The notes under the pieces: model-generated | Told to the model about the DNA's origin: nothing | The model's input: only the letters and a program-made list of their open reading frames with translations | The model's database searches: none | Made by a program: the position numbers and the translations under genes | NCBI RefSeq assembly: GCF_040675875.1 | Contig: NZ_JBEGII010000001.1 | Coordinates: 2,170,001 to 2,234,000 of the forward strand | DNA from: Microbacterium sp. LWO12-1.2 | GTDB taxonomy: Bacteria > Actinomycetota > Actinomycetes > Actinomycetales > Microbacteriaceae | Reading direction: 5' to 3' | Length of the DNA stretch: 64,000 bases | Shown here: positions 8,661 to 17,581 of the stretch, one piece after another | How positions within the stretch are numbered: the stretch's first letter is position 1 | How the letters are laid out: the number at the start of each line of letters is the position of its first letter

Positions 8661-9815
8661 TCAGCGGGAGAGGCGCGCGAGGCCCTGCTCGAGGTCGGCG
8701 ATCAGGTCGGAGACATCCTCGATGCCGACCGACAGCCTCACGATGTTCTCCGGCACGGCGAGCTCGGTGCCGCGCACCGAGGCGTGGGTCATGTCCGGCG
8801 GGTAGCCGATGAGCGACTCGACGCCACCGAGTGACTCCGCGAGCTGGAACAGCTCCGTGGACTCCGCGAACGCACGGGCGGCATCCGCGCCGGCGGAGAG
8901 CCCGAGCGAGAGCATCCCGCCGAATCCACTCATCTGCGATGCCGCGATCTCGTGTCCGGGGTGCGAGGCGAGCCCCGGGTAGAAGACCTGTGCGAACTCC
9001 GGCCGCGCTGCCGCCCACTCCGCGATCGCCTGCGCGTTCTCGGAGTGCTGGCGCATGCGCACCGACAGGGTCTTGATGCCACGGGTGGTGAGCCAGGCGT
9101 CGAGCGGGGCCGACACGGCACCCACCGCGAACTGCTGGAACTTCACCTGATCGTAGAAGCGGTCGTCGCGGAAGACGACGGCGCCGCCGAGCACGTCGGA
9201 GTGCCCGCCGAGGTACTTGGTGGTGGAGTGCACGACCAAGTCGGCACCCAGGGCGAGCGGCTGCTGCAGCGCCGGCGAGGCGAAGGTGTTGTCGACGACC
9301 AGGATGACGCCGGCCGCGTGTGCGACCTCGGCGACGGTCGCGATGTCGACGATCTTGAGCAGCGGGTTGCTGGGCGTCTCGAGCCAGATGATCTTCGTCT
9401 CGGGGCGCAGCGCGGCGCGGATCTCGTCGAGGTCGCCGAGCTCGACGGTGGTCGTCTCGATGCCCCATGCGGCGTACACCTTCGTGAACAGCCGGTAGGT
9501 GCCGCCGTAGACGTCATTGCCGAGCAGCACGTGGTCGCCTGGCTTCAGGATGCCCCGCAGCAGTGCGTCTTCGGCCGACAACCCCGACGCGAACGAGAGA
9601 GCGCTCGCACCCCCCTCGAGGGCGGCCAGCTGTGTCTCGAGCGAGGAACGTGTCGGGTTTCCCGAGCGGTTGTACTCGTACCCCTCGCGGAGCCCTCCGA
9701 TGCCGTCCTGCACGTGCGTGGAGGCCTGGTAGATCGGCGGGATGATCGCGCCGGTCGTCGGGTCGGGGGCTTGGCCCGCGTGGATGGCTCGGGTGGCGAA
9801 AGCGTGCTCGGACAT
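8661..9815 (-). CDS. metB: Cystathionine gamma-synthase (or gamma-lyase)
   Basis: A 384-residue PLP enzyme of the Cys/Met metabolism family, the usual length. The cofactor lysine is in HSTTKYLGGHSD (about residue 200). The phosphate-binding SFASGLSAEDALL and the aspartate in ILVVDNTFASP are present. Cystathionine gamma-synthase condenses an activated homoserine with cysteine on the way to methionine. The neighbour on the same strand is a cystathionine beta-synthase, whose product is cystathionine. A gamma-lyase role, completing reverse transsulfuration from homocysteine to cysteine, is therefore equally possible, since the two activities are hard to separate in this family. Confidence 0.9.
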   Translation of the reverse strand: MSEHAFATRAIHAGQAPDPTTGAIIPPIYQASTHVQDGIGGLREGYEYNRSGNPTRSSLETQLAALEGGASALSFASGLSAEDALLRGILKPGDHVLLGNDVYGGTYRLFTKVYAAWGIETTTVELGDLDEIRAALRPETKIIWLETPSNPLLKIVDIATVAEVAHAAGVILVVDNTFASPALQQPLALGADLVVHSTTKYLGGHSDVLGGAVVFRDDRFYDQVKFQQFAVGAVSAPLDAWLTTRGIKTLSVRMRQHSENAQAIAEWAAARPEFAQVFYPGLASHPGHEIAASQMSGFGGMLSLGLSAGADAARAFAESTELFQLAESLGGVESLIGYPPDMTHASVRGTELAVPENIVRLSVGIEDVSDLIADLEQGLARLSR

Positions 9816-9890
9816 GCCCCCAGCCTACGACCGGCCTCCCCCGGGGGTGGCCCCCTGTTACGTCGCGGGTCCGCTCACGGCGATGCGTCG

Positions 9891-11267
9891 TCAGCGGGAC
9901 AGATACGCGAGGAGGTCCTGGCGGGTGAGCACCGTATGCGGCTTGCCACCCTCGGTCACCAGCAGTGCATCGGCCTCGGCGAGTGCAGCGCGCGCCTGGG
10001 CGATCGAGGCATGGATGCCGATCAGCGGCAACCGCTCACCCGTGTGCGAGCCGACGGCGTCGGTCGGCTTGGCCTCGCCGCGGAACAGCAGATCGAGCAG
10101 CCCCTTCTCGTCGACCGTCCCGACGACCTCCCCCATCATGACCGGAGGCTCGGCGCTGAGCACGACGAGCTGCGACACGTCGAACTCGGTCATCATGCCG
10201 ATGACCTCGAGCACGGTGTCGGTCGGGTGCGCGTGCACCAGGTCGGGGATCCCGTCGCCCTGCCGCGCCGTGCGAGCCGCGACCACATCGGCCACGGTCT
10301 CACCCGCCTCGACATCGCTGAAGCCGTAGGAGCGCATCCATCCGTCGTTGAAGATCTTGCTGAGGTACCCGCGTCCGCCGTCGGGCAGCAGCACCACCAT
10401 GACGGCATCCGCCGGGAGGCCGCGTGCGATACGCAGCGCCCCGACGACCGCCATGCCGCTGGAGCCGCCGACGAGGATGCCCTCCTCGCGCGCCAGGCGA
10501 CGGGTCATCGCGAAGGACTCAGCATCCCCCACTGCCACGATCTCGTGCGGCACGCTCGGGTCGTAGGTGCCCGGCCAGATGTCCTCGCCGACTCCTTCGA
10601 CCAGATACGGACGCCCCGTGCCACCGCTGTAGACGCTGCCCTCGGGGTCGATGCCGATGATGCGCACCCTGTCGTCCGACACCTCTCGCAGGTAGCGCCC
10701 CGTGCCGGTGATCGTGCCGCCGGTGCCGACCCCCGCGACGAAGTGCGTGACGGCGCCGTCGGTGTCGCGCCAGATCTCGGGTCCCGTCGTCTCGTAGTGG
10801 CTGCGGGGGCCGTTCGGATTCTCGTACTGATTCGGCTTGAAAGCGCCGGGAATCTCGCGGGCGAGCCGGTCACTGACGCTGTAGTAGGACTCCGGACTGT
10901 CCGCCGGAACGGATGTGGGTGTCACGACGACCTCCGCGCCGTAGGCCCGCAGCACGTCGTTCTTGTCCTCGGCGACCTTGTCCGGTACCACGAAGACGCA
11001 CTTGTAACCGCGCTGCTGCGCGACGAGCGCGAGACCGACCCCTGTGTTGCCGCTGGTCGGTTCCACGATGGTGCCACCCGGCTTCAGGTGGCCTGCGGCC
11101 TCCGCGGCGTCGATGATGCGCGAGGCGATGCGGTCCTTCGCCGAGCCACCGGGGTTCAGGTACTCCAGCTTCACCAGAACCGTGCACGCGACGCCCTCGG
11201 TGACGCGGTGGAGCTTCACGAGGGGCGTGTTGCCGACGAGGTCGACGATCGAGTCTGCGTACTTCAT
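9891..11267 (-). CDS. cbs: Cystathionine beta-synthase with C-terminal CBS pair
   Basis: The 458-residue protein has an N-terminal fold-type II PLP domain. The cofactor lysine is in NPGGSAKDRIASR (about residue 44), and PTSGNTGVGLALVA and the phosphate-binding GTGGTITGTGRYL follow. Two CBS domains lie at the C-terminus (from about residue 335, IPDLVHAHPTDTVLEVIGMMTEFDVSQLVV). Members condense serine (or O-acetylserine) with homocysteine. The heme-binding N-terminal extension of animal enzymes is absent. The gene lies 75 bases upstream of metB on the same strand, so the two probably form a transsulfuration operon. Confidence 0.93.
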   Translation of the reverse strand: MKYADSIVDLVGNTPLVKLHRVTEGVACTVLVKLEYLNPGGSAKDRIASRIIDAAEAAGHLKPGGTIVEPTSGNTGVGLALVAQQRGYKCVFVVPDKVAEDKNDVLRAYGAEVVVTPTSVPADSPESYYSVSDRLAREIPGAFKPNQYENPNGPRSHYETTGPEIWRDTDGAVTHFVAGVGTGGTITGTGRYLREVSDDRVRIIGIDPEGSVYSGGTGRPYLVEGVGEDIWPGTYDPSVPHEIVAVGDAESFAMTRRLAREEGILVGGSSGMAVVGALRIARGLPADAVMVVLLPDGGRGYLSKIFNDGWMRSYGFSDVEAGETVADVVAARTARQGDGIPDLVHAHPTDTVLEVIGMMTEFDVSQLVVLSAEPPVMMGEVVGTVDEKGLLDLLFRGEAKPTDAVGSHTGERLPLIGIHASIAQARAALAEADALLVTEGGKPHTVLTRQDLLAYLSR

Positions 11268-11286
11268 GGTCTCAGGGTACGTGCGC

Positions 11287-11329
11287 GGATGCCGTGACCG
11301 GGGCTGTGTTGCGCCCGGTCACGGCATCC
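11287..11329. terminator. Bidirectional-looking hairpin between the sugar ABC operon and cbs
   Basis: GGATGCCGTGACCGGG (11287-11302) is perfectly complementary to 11314-11329, giving a 16-bp stem with an 11-base loop. It lies just beyond the end of the sugar transporter operon, in the gap before cbs. No T tract is present, which is usual for actinobacterial terminators. Confidence 0.7.
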
Positions 11330-11362
11330 GTGTGCGAAGGTTCTCCCGCTCCTGCCGAAGCG

Positions 11363-12328
11363 TCAGCCCTTCGTCGATCCGGCCAGCAGGCCGCGGACGA
11401 AGTATCGCTGGAGTGCGAAGAACACGATCAGCGGAACGATGATCGACACGAAGGCACCGGCCGTGAGCAGATACCAGTCGTTGCCTCGGGTACCGGTGAT
11501 CTCGGCCAACAGCTTCGTGATCGGCGCCGCGGCCCCGTCGGCGAAGACGAGGGCGACGAGCAGGTCGTTCCAGACCCAGAGGAACTGGAAGATCGCCACC
11601 GACGCGATCGCGGGCATCGTCAGCGGCAGCACGACACGGAAGAAGATCTGTCCGCGCGATGCCCCATCGACGCGAGCAGCCTCGATGATCTCACCGGGGA
11701 TCTCCGACATGAAGTTGTGCAGAAGGTAGATCGCCAGCGGCAGCGCGAACATCGAGTGTGCGATCCACACCTGCGCGTAGCCTTGCGAGGCGTCGAGCGG
11801 GAGCGTGACCTGCAGTCCGAAGAGGTTGATCCCTCGGGAGAACGAGCTCAGCAACGGCACGAGGGCCATCTGGATGGGCACGATCTGCAGCGCGAACACG
11901 AAGATGAACAGCGCGTTGCGTCCCTTGAAGTCGATCCACGCGAACGCGTAGGCCGCCATCGCGGCGATCATCAACGGGATCACGGTCGCGGGAATCGTGA
12001 TCGCGATCGAGTTGACGAACGACTCGAGGATCGTCAGCTGCGTCGTTCCCGATTGCAGCACATCGACGTAGTTCTCCAGCGTCACCTCAGGATTGGCGAA
12101 GAACTCCCACCATCCGCTGGACTGGATCTGGTCGCGCGGGCGGAACGAAGAGATGAACAGCCCGAGCGTGGGAATCGTCCACAGCACCGCGATCAGGATC
12201 GAACCGACGGATGCCCACGGCCGTGACAGCTTCTTGCGCGCACGCCCTGCGGCGCCGTCAAGGCCCCCGCCGGTCGTGATCGCCCGCGTGCTGGTCGCGC
12301 CGGTCTGAGTCTTCACCGTGTCGCTCAT
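11363..12328 (-). CDS. Carbohydrate ABC transporter permease (MalG/AglG-type)
   Basis: The 321-residue inner-membrane protein has six predicted helices after a basic cytoplasmic tail of about 40 residues. The EAA loop that docks the ATPase reads EIIEAARVDGASRGQIFFRVVLPLTMPAI. The C-terminus (FVRGLLAGSTKG) is typical of CUT1 MalG/AglG proteins. It pairs with the permease immediately upstream through a one-base TGATG stop/start overlap. No ATPase gene is in the operon, so a shared MsiK-type ATPase encoded elsewhere is probably used. The alpha-glucoside-type assignment rests on the look of the whole operon and is tentative. Confidence 0.88.
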   Translation of the reverse strand: MSDTVKTQTGATSTRAITTGGGLDGAAGRARKKLSRPWASVGSILIAVLWTIPTLGLFISSFRPRDQIQSSGWWEFFANPEVTLENYVDVLQSGTTQLTILESFVNSIAITIPATVIPLMIAAMAAYAFAWIDFKGRNALFIFVFALQIVPIQMALVPLLSSFSRGINLFGLQVTLPLDASQGYAQVWIAHSMFALPLAIYLLHNFMSEIPGEIIEAARVDGASRGQIFFRVVLPLTMPAIASVAIFQFLWVWNDLLVALVFADGAAAPITKLLAEITGTRGNDWYLLTAGAFVSIIVPLIVFFALQRYFVRGLLAGSTKG

Positions 12329-13467
12329 CAGCGCACCTCCCGCTGCTTCTTGATCTGTCTCGCGTTGTAGATGACGATCGGCAGCACGAGGATGAACAGG
12401 ATGACCGACAGCGCGGCGCTGCGGCCCGCCTCGAACTTCGAGAACTGCGTGTACATCTCATTGGCGAGAACGGAAGTGCCGTAGTTTCCGGCAGTCATCG
12501 TGCGCACGATGTCGAACACCTTCAGCGAGGCGATCGAGATGGTGGTGAGCACCACGATCAGCGCAGGGCGGATCGAGGGGATCGTGACGGCGATGAAGCG
12601 CTCCCAAGCGTTCGCTCCATCGAGCTCCGCCGCTTCGAGCAGTTCCTGAGGAACGCCCTTGATGGACGCTGAGAGCACGACCATCGCGAAACCGGTCTGG
12701 ACCCAGATCAGCACCACGATCAGGAACAGGTTGTTGAACGGCTCGTTGAGCAGCCATTGCTGCGGCTCGCCGCCGAACCACACCAGGATCTGGTTGAGCA
12801 GACCGATCTGCTTGAACTCCGGCCCGCGGTACTCGTACATGAAACGCCAGATGATGCTGGCGCCGACGAACGAGATCGCCATCGGCATGAAGACGAGGAC
12901 CTTGTAGATCTTCTCTCCGCGTGTGCGATCGATGAACACCGCATAGGCGAGACCGACGATCGTCGACACCGTCGGCACGAGCAGCACCCAGATGATCGAG
13001 TTGACGACCGAGGTGATGCCGTCGGACTGCGTGAAGATCCACAGGTAGTTGGCGAACCCGACGAAGTCCTTTCCGGACGAGCTCAGGAACGACGCATACA
13101 TCGTCTGGATCGACGGCAGGATGAGCCCGACGAGCAGCAGGAGCAGTGCCGGTGCCATGAATGCGACCAGCTGGATCAGGTATCCCACACCGTCGCGGGA
13201 GCGATAGTCGAGTATGAAGAACAGCGCGCCCACGACGACGGCGACTCCCATGGCCCAGTAGTAGGAGCTGAAGAAGAACATCACGGCGAGCGGAATGAGC
13301 AGGCACATCGCCAGCCGCACCCAGGTGTAGATCTTTCCCTTGCGTGGAGCCACATCCACGAGGAGCAGGATGACGGCCACGACCACCGCGAACGCGATGA
13401 CCACGACGACGGCCTGCAGGATCGGCGGGAGCGTACCGACCCATTGGAAGAATACTGTCGCGTTCAC
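12328..13467 (-). CDS. Carbohydrate ABC transporter permease (MalF/AglF-type)
   Basis: The 379-residue membrane protein is longer than a minimal MalF because three extra hydrophobic segments precede the core (residues about 1-85), a feature of actinobacterial AglF-like permeases. The EAA motif reads ELLEAAELDGANAWERFIAVTIPSIRPAL. The start is a GTG preceded by GAAGGGGA. It is separated from the upstream binding-protein gene by 108 bases containing a hairpin, and overlaps the downstream permease by one base. Confidence 0.88.
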   Translation of the reverse strand: MNATVFFQWVGTLPPILQAVVVVIAFAVVVAVILLLVDVAPRKGKIYTWVRLAMCLLIPLAVMFFFSSYYWAMGVAVVVGALFFILDYRSRDGVGYLIQLVAFMAPALLLLLVGLILPSIQTMYASFLSSSGKDFVGFANYLWIFTQSDGITSVVNSIIWVLLVPTVSTIVGLAYAVFIDRTRGEKIYKVLVFMPMAISFVGASIIWRFMYEYRGPEFKQIGLLNQILVWFGGEPQQWLLNEPFNNLFLIVVLIWVQTGFAMVVLSASIKGVPQELLEAAELDGANAWERFIAVTIPSIRPALIVVLTTISIASLKVFDIVRTMTAGNYGTSVLANEMYTQFSKFEAGRSAALSVILFILVLPIVIYNARQIKKQREVR

Positions 13468-13534
13468 GGAATCCCCTTCATGACGCGTTGCGGATCAGCG
13501 GCGCGCACGTCTGTGTGCGCTCCGTGGATAGGAG

Positions 13535-13565
13535 AAGGAGGGCCGCCCCCTCGCGGGGCGGCCCT
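13535..13565 (-). terminator. Intra-operon hairpin after the sugar-binding protein gene
   Basis: A 13-bp GC stem (13535-13547 with 13553-13565) closes a five-base loop directly after the binding-protein stop. Such hairpins between a binding-protein gene and permease genes commonly give partial termination or mRNA stabilisation, so that binding protein exceeds permease. Confidence 0.7.
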
Positions 13566-13575
13566 CCTCATCCGA

Positions 13576-14889
13576 TCAGCTGGCAGGCCAGCCGGTCTCG
13601 ATCTGCGTCAGGACCTCATCGGTCGAGGTTCCGTTGACCCAGGCGACCATGCCCTTCCAGAAGGTTCCGGCGCCGACGGCACCGGGCATCAGGTCGGAGG
13701 CGTCGAAGCGGAACGTCGTCTCCGGGTCCTGCAGGATCTTGATGGTCTCCTGCAGGATCGGGTCCTTGGCGTTCTCCGGGTCGAGCCCGTTGTTCGCCGA
13801 GGTGACGCCGCCGAGGCTGACGCGGCTGTTCGCCCACTCCGGGCTGGACAGGTACGCGAGCACCTTCTGCGTGGCCTCGGAGTCGCTGAACGCACCGACG
13901 ATCTCGCCACCACCCGTGACGGTGGTCTCGCCCGCGGTCTCACCCGGGAGCATGAAGGCCCAGACATCGCCGTCCTCGGCGATGTTCGTGCCCTCGGGGT
14001 AGAAGCCCGAGAGGAACGACGCCTGGTGCGTCAGCGCGCAGTCGCCATTGGCCAGAGCCGGGGCCACGTCGCCGAATGCGGTCGAGTTGATCGAGCGCAC
14101 GTCGCCGAAGCCGGCGTTGACGTAGTCCGGGTTGAGCAGGATCTCGCCGACGGAGTCGAACGCGGTCTTGATCTGCGGGTCGGTGAAGGGGACCTCGTTG
14201 GCGACCCACTGGTCGTAGACCTCGGTGCCCGACTGGCGCAGCACGTAGTCCTCGATCCAGTCCGTTCCCGGCCAGCCGGTAGCGGTGCCGGACTCGAACC
14301 CGGCGCACCACGGCGCGGCTCCGCTCGTGCTCTGGATGGTCGCGGTGAGCGTGTTGAGCTCGTCGAGAGTGGTGGGCACCTCGACGCCCCACTCCGCGAA
14401 CTTCGTCGGGGAGTACCAGATCCACCCCTTGACGTTGGCCATCAGCGGTGCGCCGTAGAAGGTGTCGCCGACGGTGCCGTAGTTCACCCAGTCTTCGGTC
14501 CAGTACTCGTTGGCGTTCTTCTCGACCTCTTCCGGCGCGGGCTTGAGGTACTCGCGGTCTGCGAAGTCCTTGAGCAGGCCGGGCTGCGGGAAGATCGCGA
14601 TGTCCGGCGGGTTCCCACCCTGCGCTCGCGTGCCGAGCTGCGTCTCGAAGTCCTGGCTGCCCTCGTACTTGATGGTGATGCCGTTCTCGTCGGCCCAGTC
14701 CGACCAGGACTCCTGGAGGAGCTTCGCCTCGTCGTCGACGATGGTGCCGTAGATGGTCACAGTGGCGTCTTCACCCCCGCCGCCGTCGCCCGGTGCGGCA
14801 CCGGGAGCACCGCAACCTGCGATCGCGATACCCGCGACCCCCAGCAGAGCGAGCGGCGCGAGCCGCCTGGAACGCTGCGAAAGACCCAT
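13576..14889 (-). CDS. Sugar ABC transporter substrate-binding lipoprotein (AglE-like)
   Basis: I chose the ATG at 14889 because GAAGAGGAG precedes it and a lipoprotein signal follows (LALLGVAGIAIAGC, lipidated Cys about residue 25). The 437-residue product is a CUT1 periplasmic-type binding protein with the expected landmarks QLGTRAQGGNPPDIAIFPQPG, KGWIWYSPTKFAEWGVEVPTTLDEL and the aromatic-rich C-terminal half. The composition resembles alpha-glucoside binding proteins (AglE). The adjacent operators, however, include one of cellobiose-regulator (CebR) type, so the sugar remains open. It is the first gene of the operon. Confidence 0.86.
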   Translation of the reverse strand: MGLSQRSRRLAPLALLGVAGIAIAGCGAPGAAPGDGGGGEDATVTIYGTIVDDEAKLLQESWSDWADENGITIKYEGSQDFETQLGTRAQGGNPPDIAIFPQPGLLKDFADREYLKPAPEEVEKNANEYWTEDWVNYGTVGDTFYGAPLMANVKGWIWYSPTKFAEWGVEVPTTLDELNTLTATIQSTSGAAPWCAGFESGTATGWPGTDWIEDYVLRQSGTEVYDQWVANEVPFTDPQIKTAFDSVGEILLNPDYVNAGFGDVRSINSTAFGDVAPALANGDCALTHQASFLSGFYPEGTNIAEDGDVWAFMLPGETAGETTVTGGGEIVGAFSDSEATQKVLAYLSSPEWANSRVSLGGVTSANNGLDPENAKDPILQETIKILQDPETTFRFDASDLMPGAVGAGTFWKGMVAWVNGTSTDEVLTQIETGWPAS

Positions 14890-14952
14890 GTGAATTCTCC
14901 TCTTCGAGTTCACGGCCCCTACCTCGTCCGACGCCACCCCCGGCGTCGTTCG

Positions 14953-14964
14953 GGAACCGATTCC
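14953..14964. promoter_or_regulatory. LacI-type operator, site 1
   Basis: GGAACCGATTCC is a palindrome with one mismatch and has the central CG typical of LacI-family operators. It lies 64 bases upstream of the sugar-binding protein start. Confidence 0.55.
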
Positions 14965-15050
14965 AGGTAAACCTACTGGCCTTCCACACCCGCGCACAAT
15001 GGGGAAGTATCACAAGCTCGCAACCTTTCGAGGGATGGCTGCTCCGCAAA

Positions 15051-15064
15051 TGGGAGCGCTCCCG
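15051..15064. promoter_or_regulatory. LacI-type operator, site 2 (CebR-like)
   Basis: TGGGAGCGCTCCCG differs in one base from the TGGGAGCGCTCCCA operator known for CebR/CelR, the cellulose-oligosaccharide repressors of actinobacteria. It lies in the divergent region between the binding-protein gene and the LacI gene. Confidence 0.65.
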
Positions 15065-15076
15065 CGTCGATCATGT

Positions 15077-15088
15077 GGAACCGGTTCC
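15077..15088. promoter_or_regulatory. LacI-type operator, site 3
   Basis: GGAACCGGTTCC is a perfect 12-base palindrome, 12 bases beyond site 2 and about 90 bases before the LacI start. It matches site 1 except at one base, so sites 1 and 3 probably bind the same regulator. Confidence 0.65.
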
Positions 15089-15178
15089 TTTCGGAGCCTG
15101 GAACGGCTACCATGACATCCGCGAGCTGCCTTCGGCGCATCGCAGGACGCGCAGGCGTCGCCTGGTCGAGGAGGACCG

Positions 15179-16183
15179 ATGAGCACGATCGCGGACGTCG
15201 CCGCGCGAGCAGGCGTGTCTAAGGCGACAGCGAGCCGCGCGCTCAGCGGACGTGGTTACGTGTCGGAGGAGACGCGCCTTCGGGTCGTGGACGCGGCGGA
15301 CGCACTCGCCTACGTCGCGCACTCCTCTGCGACGAGTCTCGCCACCGGCCGCACGCAGACCGTCGGCATCGTCATGCCGCCCGTCGATCGCTGGTTCTTC
15401 GCCGAGCTGCTCGCCGGCATCCAGGAATCGCTGTTCGCGCTGGACTACGACCTCTCGCTCTACGGCGTCCCCGAGGGGTCCGAGACCAGGGAGCGCCTCT
15501 TCGAGAGCGTCCTCCCCCGCCGACGCTTCGACGGCATCATCGCCGTGGGCATCCAGCCGAGCGCCCGCGAACTCGAACGGCTGCAGAGAACCGGACGCCC
15601 TCTGGTGAGCGTGGGCCCGTACAGCGCTGGTTCCAGCTCGATCTCGATCGATGACACCGCTGCGGCCCGCATCGCGACCGAGCACCTCATCGAACTCGGC
15701 CACAGGGACATCGCCTTCGTCGGGGGCTCGACGGATTCCGGCGAGCTGAGCTTCGGCGACGCGAGACGGCTCGACGGGTACCACGGCGCCCTGCATACGG
15801 CGGGGCTCTCGGCACACGCGAGGGTCGCCGGCGCGACCCCGACCATGCCGGGCGGATACACGGCAGCGGCCGGGCTGCTGGGCGACCGTCGACGACGCCC
15901 GACCGCGATCGTCGGCGTGTGCGATGAAGCCGCAATCGGTGCCGTGATCGCCGCACGACGCCTGGGGATCGCGGTGCCGACCGAGCTCAGCGTGGTCGGC
16001 ATCGACGACCACGAGCATGCCGAGATGTTCGCCCTCACGACGATCGGGCAGTCGCCCCGCGAACAGGGGCACGAGGCGGTGCGACTGCTGACTCTGCGGA
16101 TGAAAGAACCCGATGCAGCACTCGAGCATGTCGCGGCGGCATCCGCTCTCGTGGTGCGCAGCTCCACGGCGCCGCCGCGCTGA
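15179..16183 (+). CDS. LacI-family transcriptional regulator
   Basis: The 334-residue protein begins with the canonical LacI helix-turn-helix and hinge (STIADVAARAGVSKATASRALSGRGYVSEETRLRVVDAADALAY, residues about 2-46). A periplasmic-binding-protein-like effector domain follows (QTVGIVMPPVDRWFFAELLAGIQE ... VVGIDDHEHAEMFALTTIGQS). It is divergent from the sugar ABC operon with three palindromes in between, so it almost certainly represses that operon and perhaps itself, with release by an imported sugar. Confidence 0.93.
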   Translation: MSTIADVAARAGVSKATASRALSGRGYVSEETRLRVVDAADALAYVAHSSATSLATGRTQTVGIVMPPVDRWFFAELLAGIQESLFALDYDLSLYGVPEGSETRERLFESVLPRRRFDGIIAVGIQPSARELERLQRTGRPLVSVGPYSAGSSSISIDDTAAARIATEHLIELGHRDIAFVGGSTDSGELSFGDARRLDGYHGALHTAGLSAHARVAGATPTMPGGYTAAAGLLGDRRRRPTAIVGVCDEAAIGAVIAARRLGIAVPTELSVVGIDDHEHAEMFALTTIGQSPREQGHEAVRLLTLRMKEPDAALEHVAAASALVVRSSTAPPR

Positions 16184-16210
16184 CCGCGAGCATCGGCGCC
16201 GGAGACGCAC

Positions 16211-16238
16211 GAAGGCCCCGGGCGAACCCGGGGCCTTC
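16211..16238. terminator. Shared terminator between convergent lacI and rplL
   Basis: GAAGGCCCCGGG at 16211-16222 pairs perfectly with 16227-16238 around a CGAA tetraloop. It lies between the convergent LacI-type gene and rplJL and could stop transcription from both sides. Confidence 0.8.
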
Positions 16239-16292
16239 GGTGAAGCGATGAGACGCCGGGCCGATGCGTTGGACGCGTCGACCCGGAGACGA

Positions 16293-16670
16293 TTACTTGA
16301 GGGTAACCGTGGCGCCTGCCTCTTCGAGAGCAGCCTTTGCCTTCTCGGCGGCTTCCTTGGTTGCGCCCTCGAGCACAGCCTTCGGAGCACCGTCGACGAC
16401 AGCCTTGGCCTCGCCGAGGCCGAGCGAGGTGAGCTCGCGGACCGTCTTGATGACCTGGATCTTCTTGTCTCCAGCAGCCTCGAGGACGACGTCGAAGGAA
16501 TCCTTCTCCTCGACCTCTTCCGCGGCGCCTCCACCTGCGCCGGCAACGGCGACGGGGGCAGCAGCGGTGACCTCGAACTTCTCCTCGAACGCCTTGACGA
16601 AGTCGTTGAGCTCGACGAGGGTCAGGCCGGCGAACTGCTCGAGCAGCTCCTCAGTGGTGAGCTTAGCCAT
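16293..16670 (-). CDS. rplL: 50S ribosomal protein L7/L12
   Basis: A 125-residue protein with the three expected parts. The N-terminal dimerisation helix pair ([29 protein letters not shown]) is followed by an Ala/Gly/Glu hinge ([22 protein letters not shown]). The C-terminal domain binds translation factors ([51 protein letters not shown]). It forms the stalk of the 50S subunit with L10. It follows rplJ after 48 bases, the conserved rplJL order. No upstream rplK or rplA is present here; those genes lie 13 kb away. Confidence 0.98.
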   Translation of the reverse strand: MAKLTTEELLEQFAGLTLVELNDFVKAFEEKFEVTAAAPVAVAGAGGGAAEEVEEKDSFDVVLEAAGDKKIQVIKTVRELTSLGLGEAKAVVDGAPKAVLEGATKEAAEKAKAALEEAGATVTLK

Positions 16671-16718
16671 GATGTATCTCCTAGATAGATGGGGTTAGTA
16701 GACGAGATCGCAGGTCGC

Positions 16719-17207
16719 TTACGCGGCTTCTGCGGTCTCCAGCTTTTCGCGAAGAGCATCGATGGTGGCCGCAGCCTTGCCCATCGTCGCCTTCATCATG
16801 CCCGCAGCCTTCGCCAGCAGAACCTCACGGCTCTCGAGCGCGGCGTACTTGTTGACCTCGTCGGCAGAGAGGGCGTTGCCCTCGAAGATGCCGGCCTTGA
16901 TCACGAGAAGCGGGTTGGCCTTGGCGAAGTCACGAAGAGCCTTGGCAGTGGCGACGAAGTCACCGTGCACGAAAGCGACAGCCGACGGACCCTTGAGGTC
17001 GTCATCCAGCGCAGTGATGCCGGCCTTGTTGGCGGCGATCTTGGTCAGCGTGTTCTTCACCACGGCGTACTCAGCGTCCTGACGGATGCTGTTGCGCAGC
17101 TCCTTGAGCTGGGCAACCGTCAGACCGCGGTACTCGGTCAGCAGAACGGCGGACGAGTTCTCGAATGACTTCGTGAGCTCGGCAACCGATGCATCCTTCT
17201 GCGCCAT
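16719..17207 (-). CDS. rplJ: 50S ribosomal protein L10
   Basis: I chose the ATG at 17207 ([11 protein letters not shown]), which has AAGGAG four to ten bases upstream; the frame stays open further back only by chance. The 162-residue protein contains the rRNA-binding N-terminal domain ([28 protein letters not shown] ... [10 protein letters not shown]) and the C-terminal helix that anchors L7/L12 dimers ([12 protein letters not shown]). It starts the rplJL operon and is preceded by a leader with a terminator-like hairpin. Confidence 0.97.
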   Translation of the reverse strand: MAQKDASVAELTKSFENSSAVLLTEYRGLTVAQLKELRNSIRQDAEYAVVKNTLTKIAANKAGITALDDDLKGPSAVAFVHGDFVATAKALRDFAKANPLLVIKAGIFEGNALSADEVNKYAALESREVLLAKAAGMMKATMGKAAATIDALREKLETAEAA

Positions 17208-17400
17208 GGTCACTCCTTGGTGTGTACGAGGCGCCCCACGGTGGTGAGGCACCAACCCCGACCGCCTGCAAAAGAAAAAGCTCCGGCGCAAGCGCACGGA
17301 GCTTCAGAAGTTCGTGACACCTGCGCGGGCCCCTGCGATGCAGAGTTTCAATCTCCGTGCACTTGCGCGCACGACGATGACCAGCGGTCTTCGGTTGTGA
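17208..17400 (-). promoter_or_regulatory. rplJL leader with attenuator (L10-leader type)
   Basis: Upstream of rplJ, a hairpin at 17278-17304 (AAGCTCCG/CGGAGCTT arms plus an inner GCGC-AA-GCGC stem) is followed, in the direction of rplJ transcription, by TTTTTCTTTT. This is a textbook intrinsic terminator inside the leader, 71 bases before the start codon. L10 leaders in other bacteria are autoregulated by the L10-L12 complex. The adjacent 17305-17400 segment is non-coding and probably folds into the protein-binding part. I infer attenuation; the exact transcript start is not determined. Confidence 0.7.
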
Positions 17401-17520
17401 CCAGAGTACCCCACCCGCTCCCGTCCCCCAAATCAGCGCGCGCTCCTTCTCATCGCCGAGTGCCGCACTCCCCCGAAGCCCTGCTCCCTCCCCGCCTCCG
17501 CCGAAGCCCATCACTCTCGT

Positions 17521-17560
17521 CGAGACCCATCGGCGCCGACGTGTTCGCTGATGGGTCTCG
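17521..17560. repeat. Intergenic palindrome, family B copy 1
   Basis: CGAGACCCATC (17521-17531) and GATGGGTCTCG (17550-17560) are perfect inverted repeats with an 18-base loop. It lies just beyond the 3' end of the frameshifted DUF559-type gene. A further GGTGGGTCTGG follows at about 17569. The GATGGGTCT core recurs at the other end of that gene (18665-18752). Confidence 0.7.
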
Positions 17561-17581
17561 GCAGGAACGGTGGGTCTGGAG

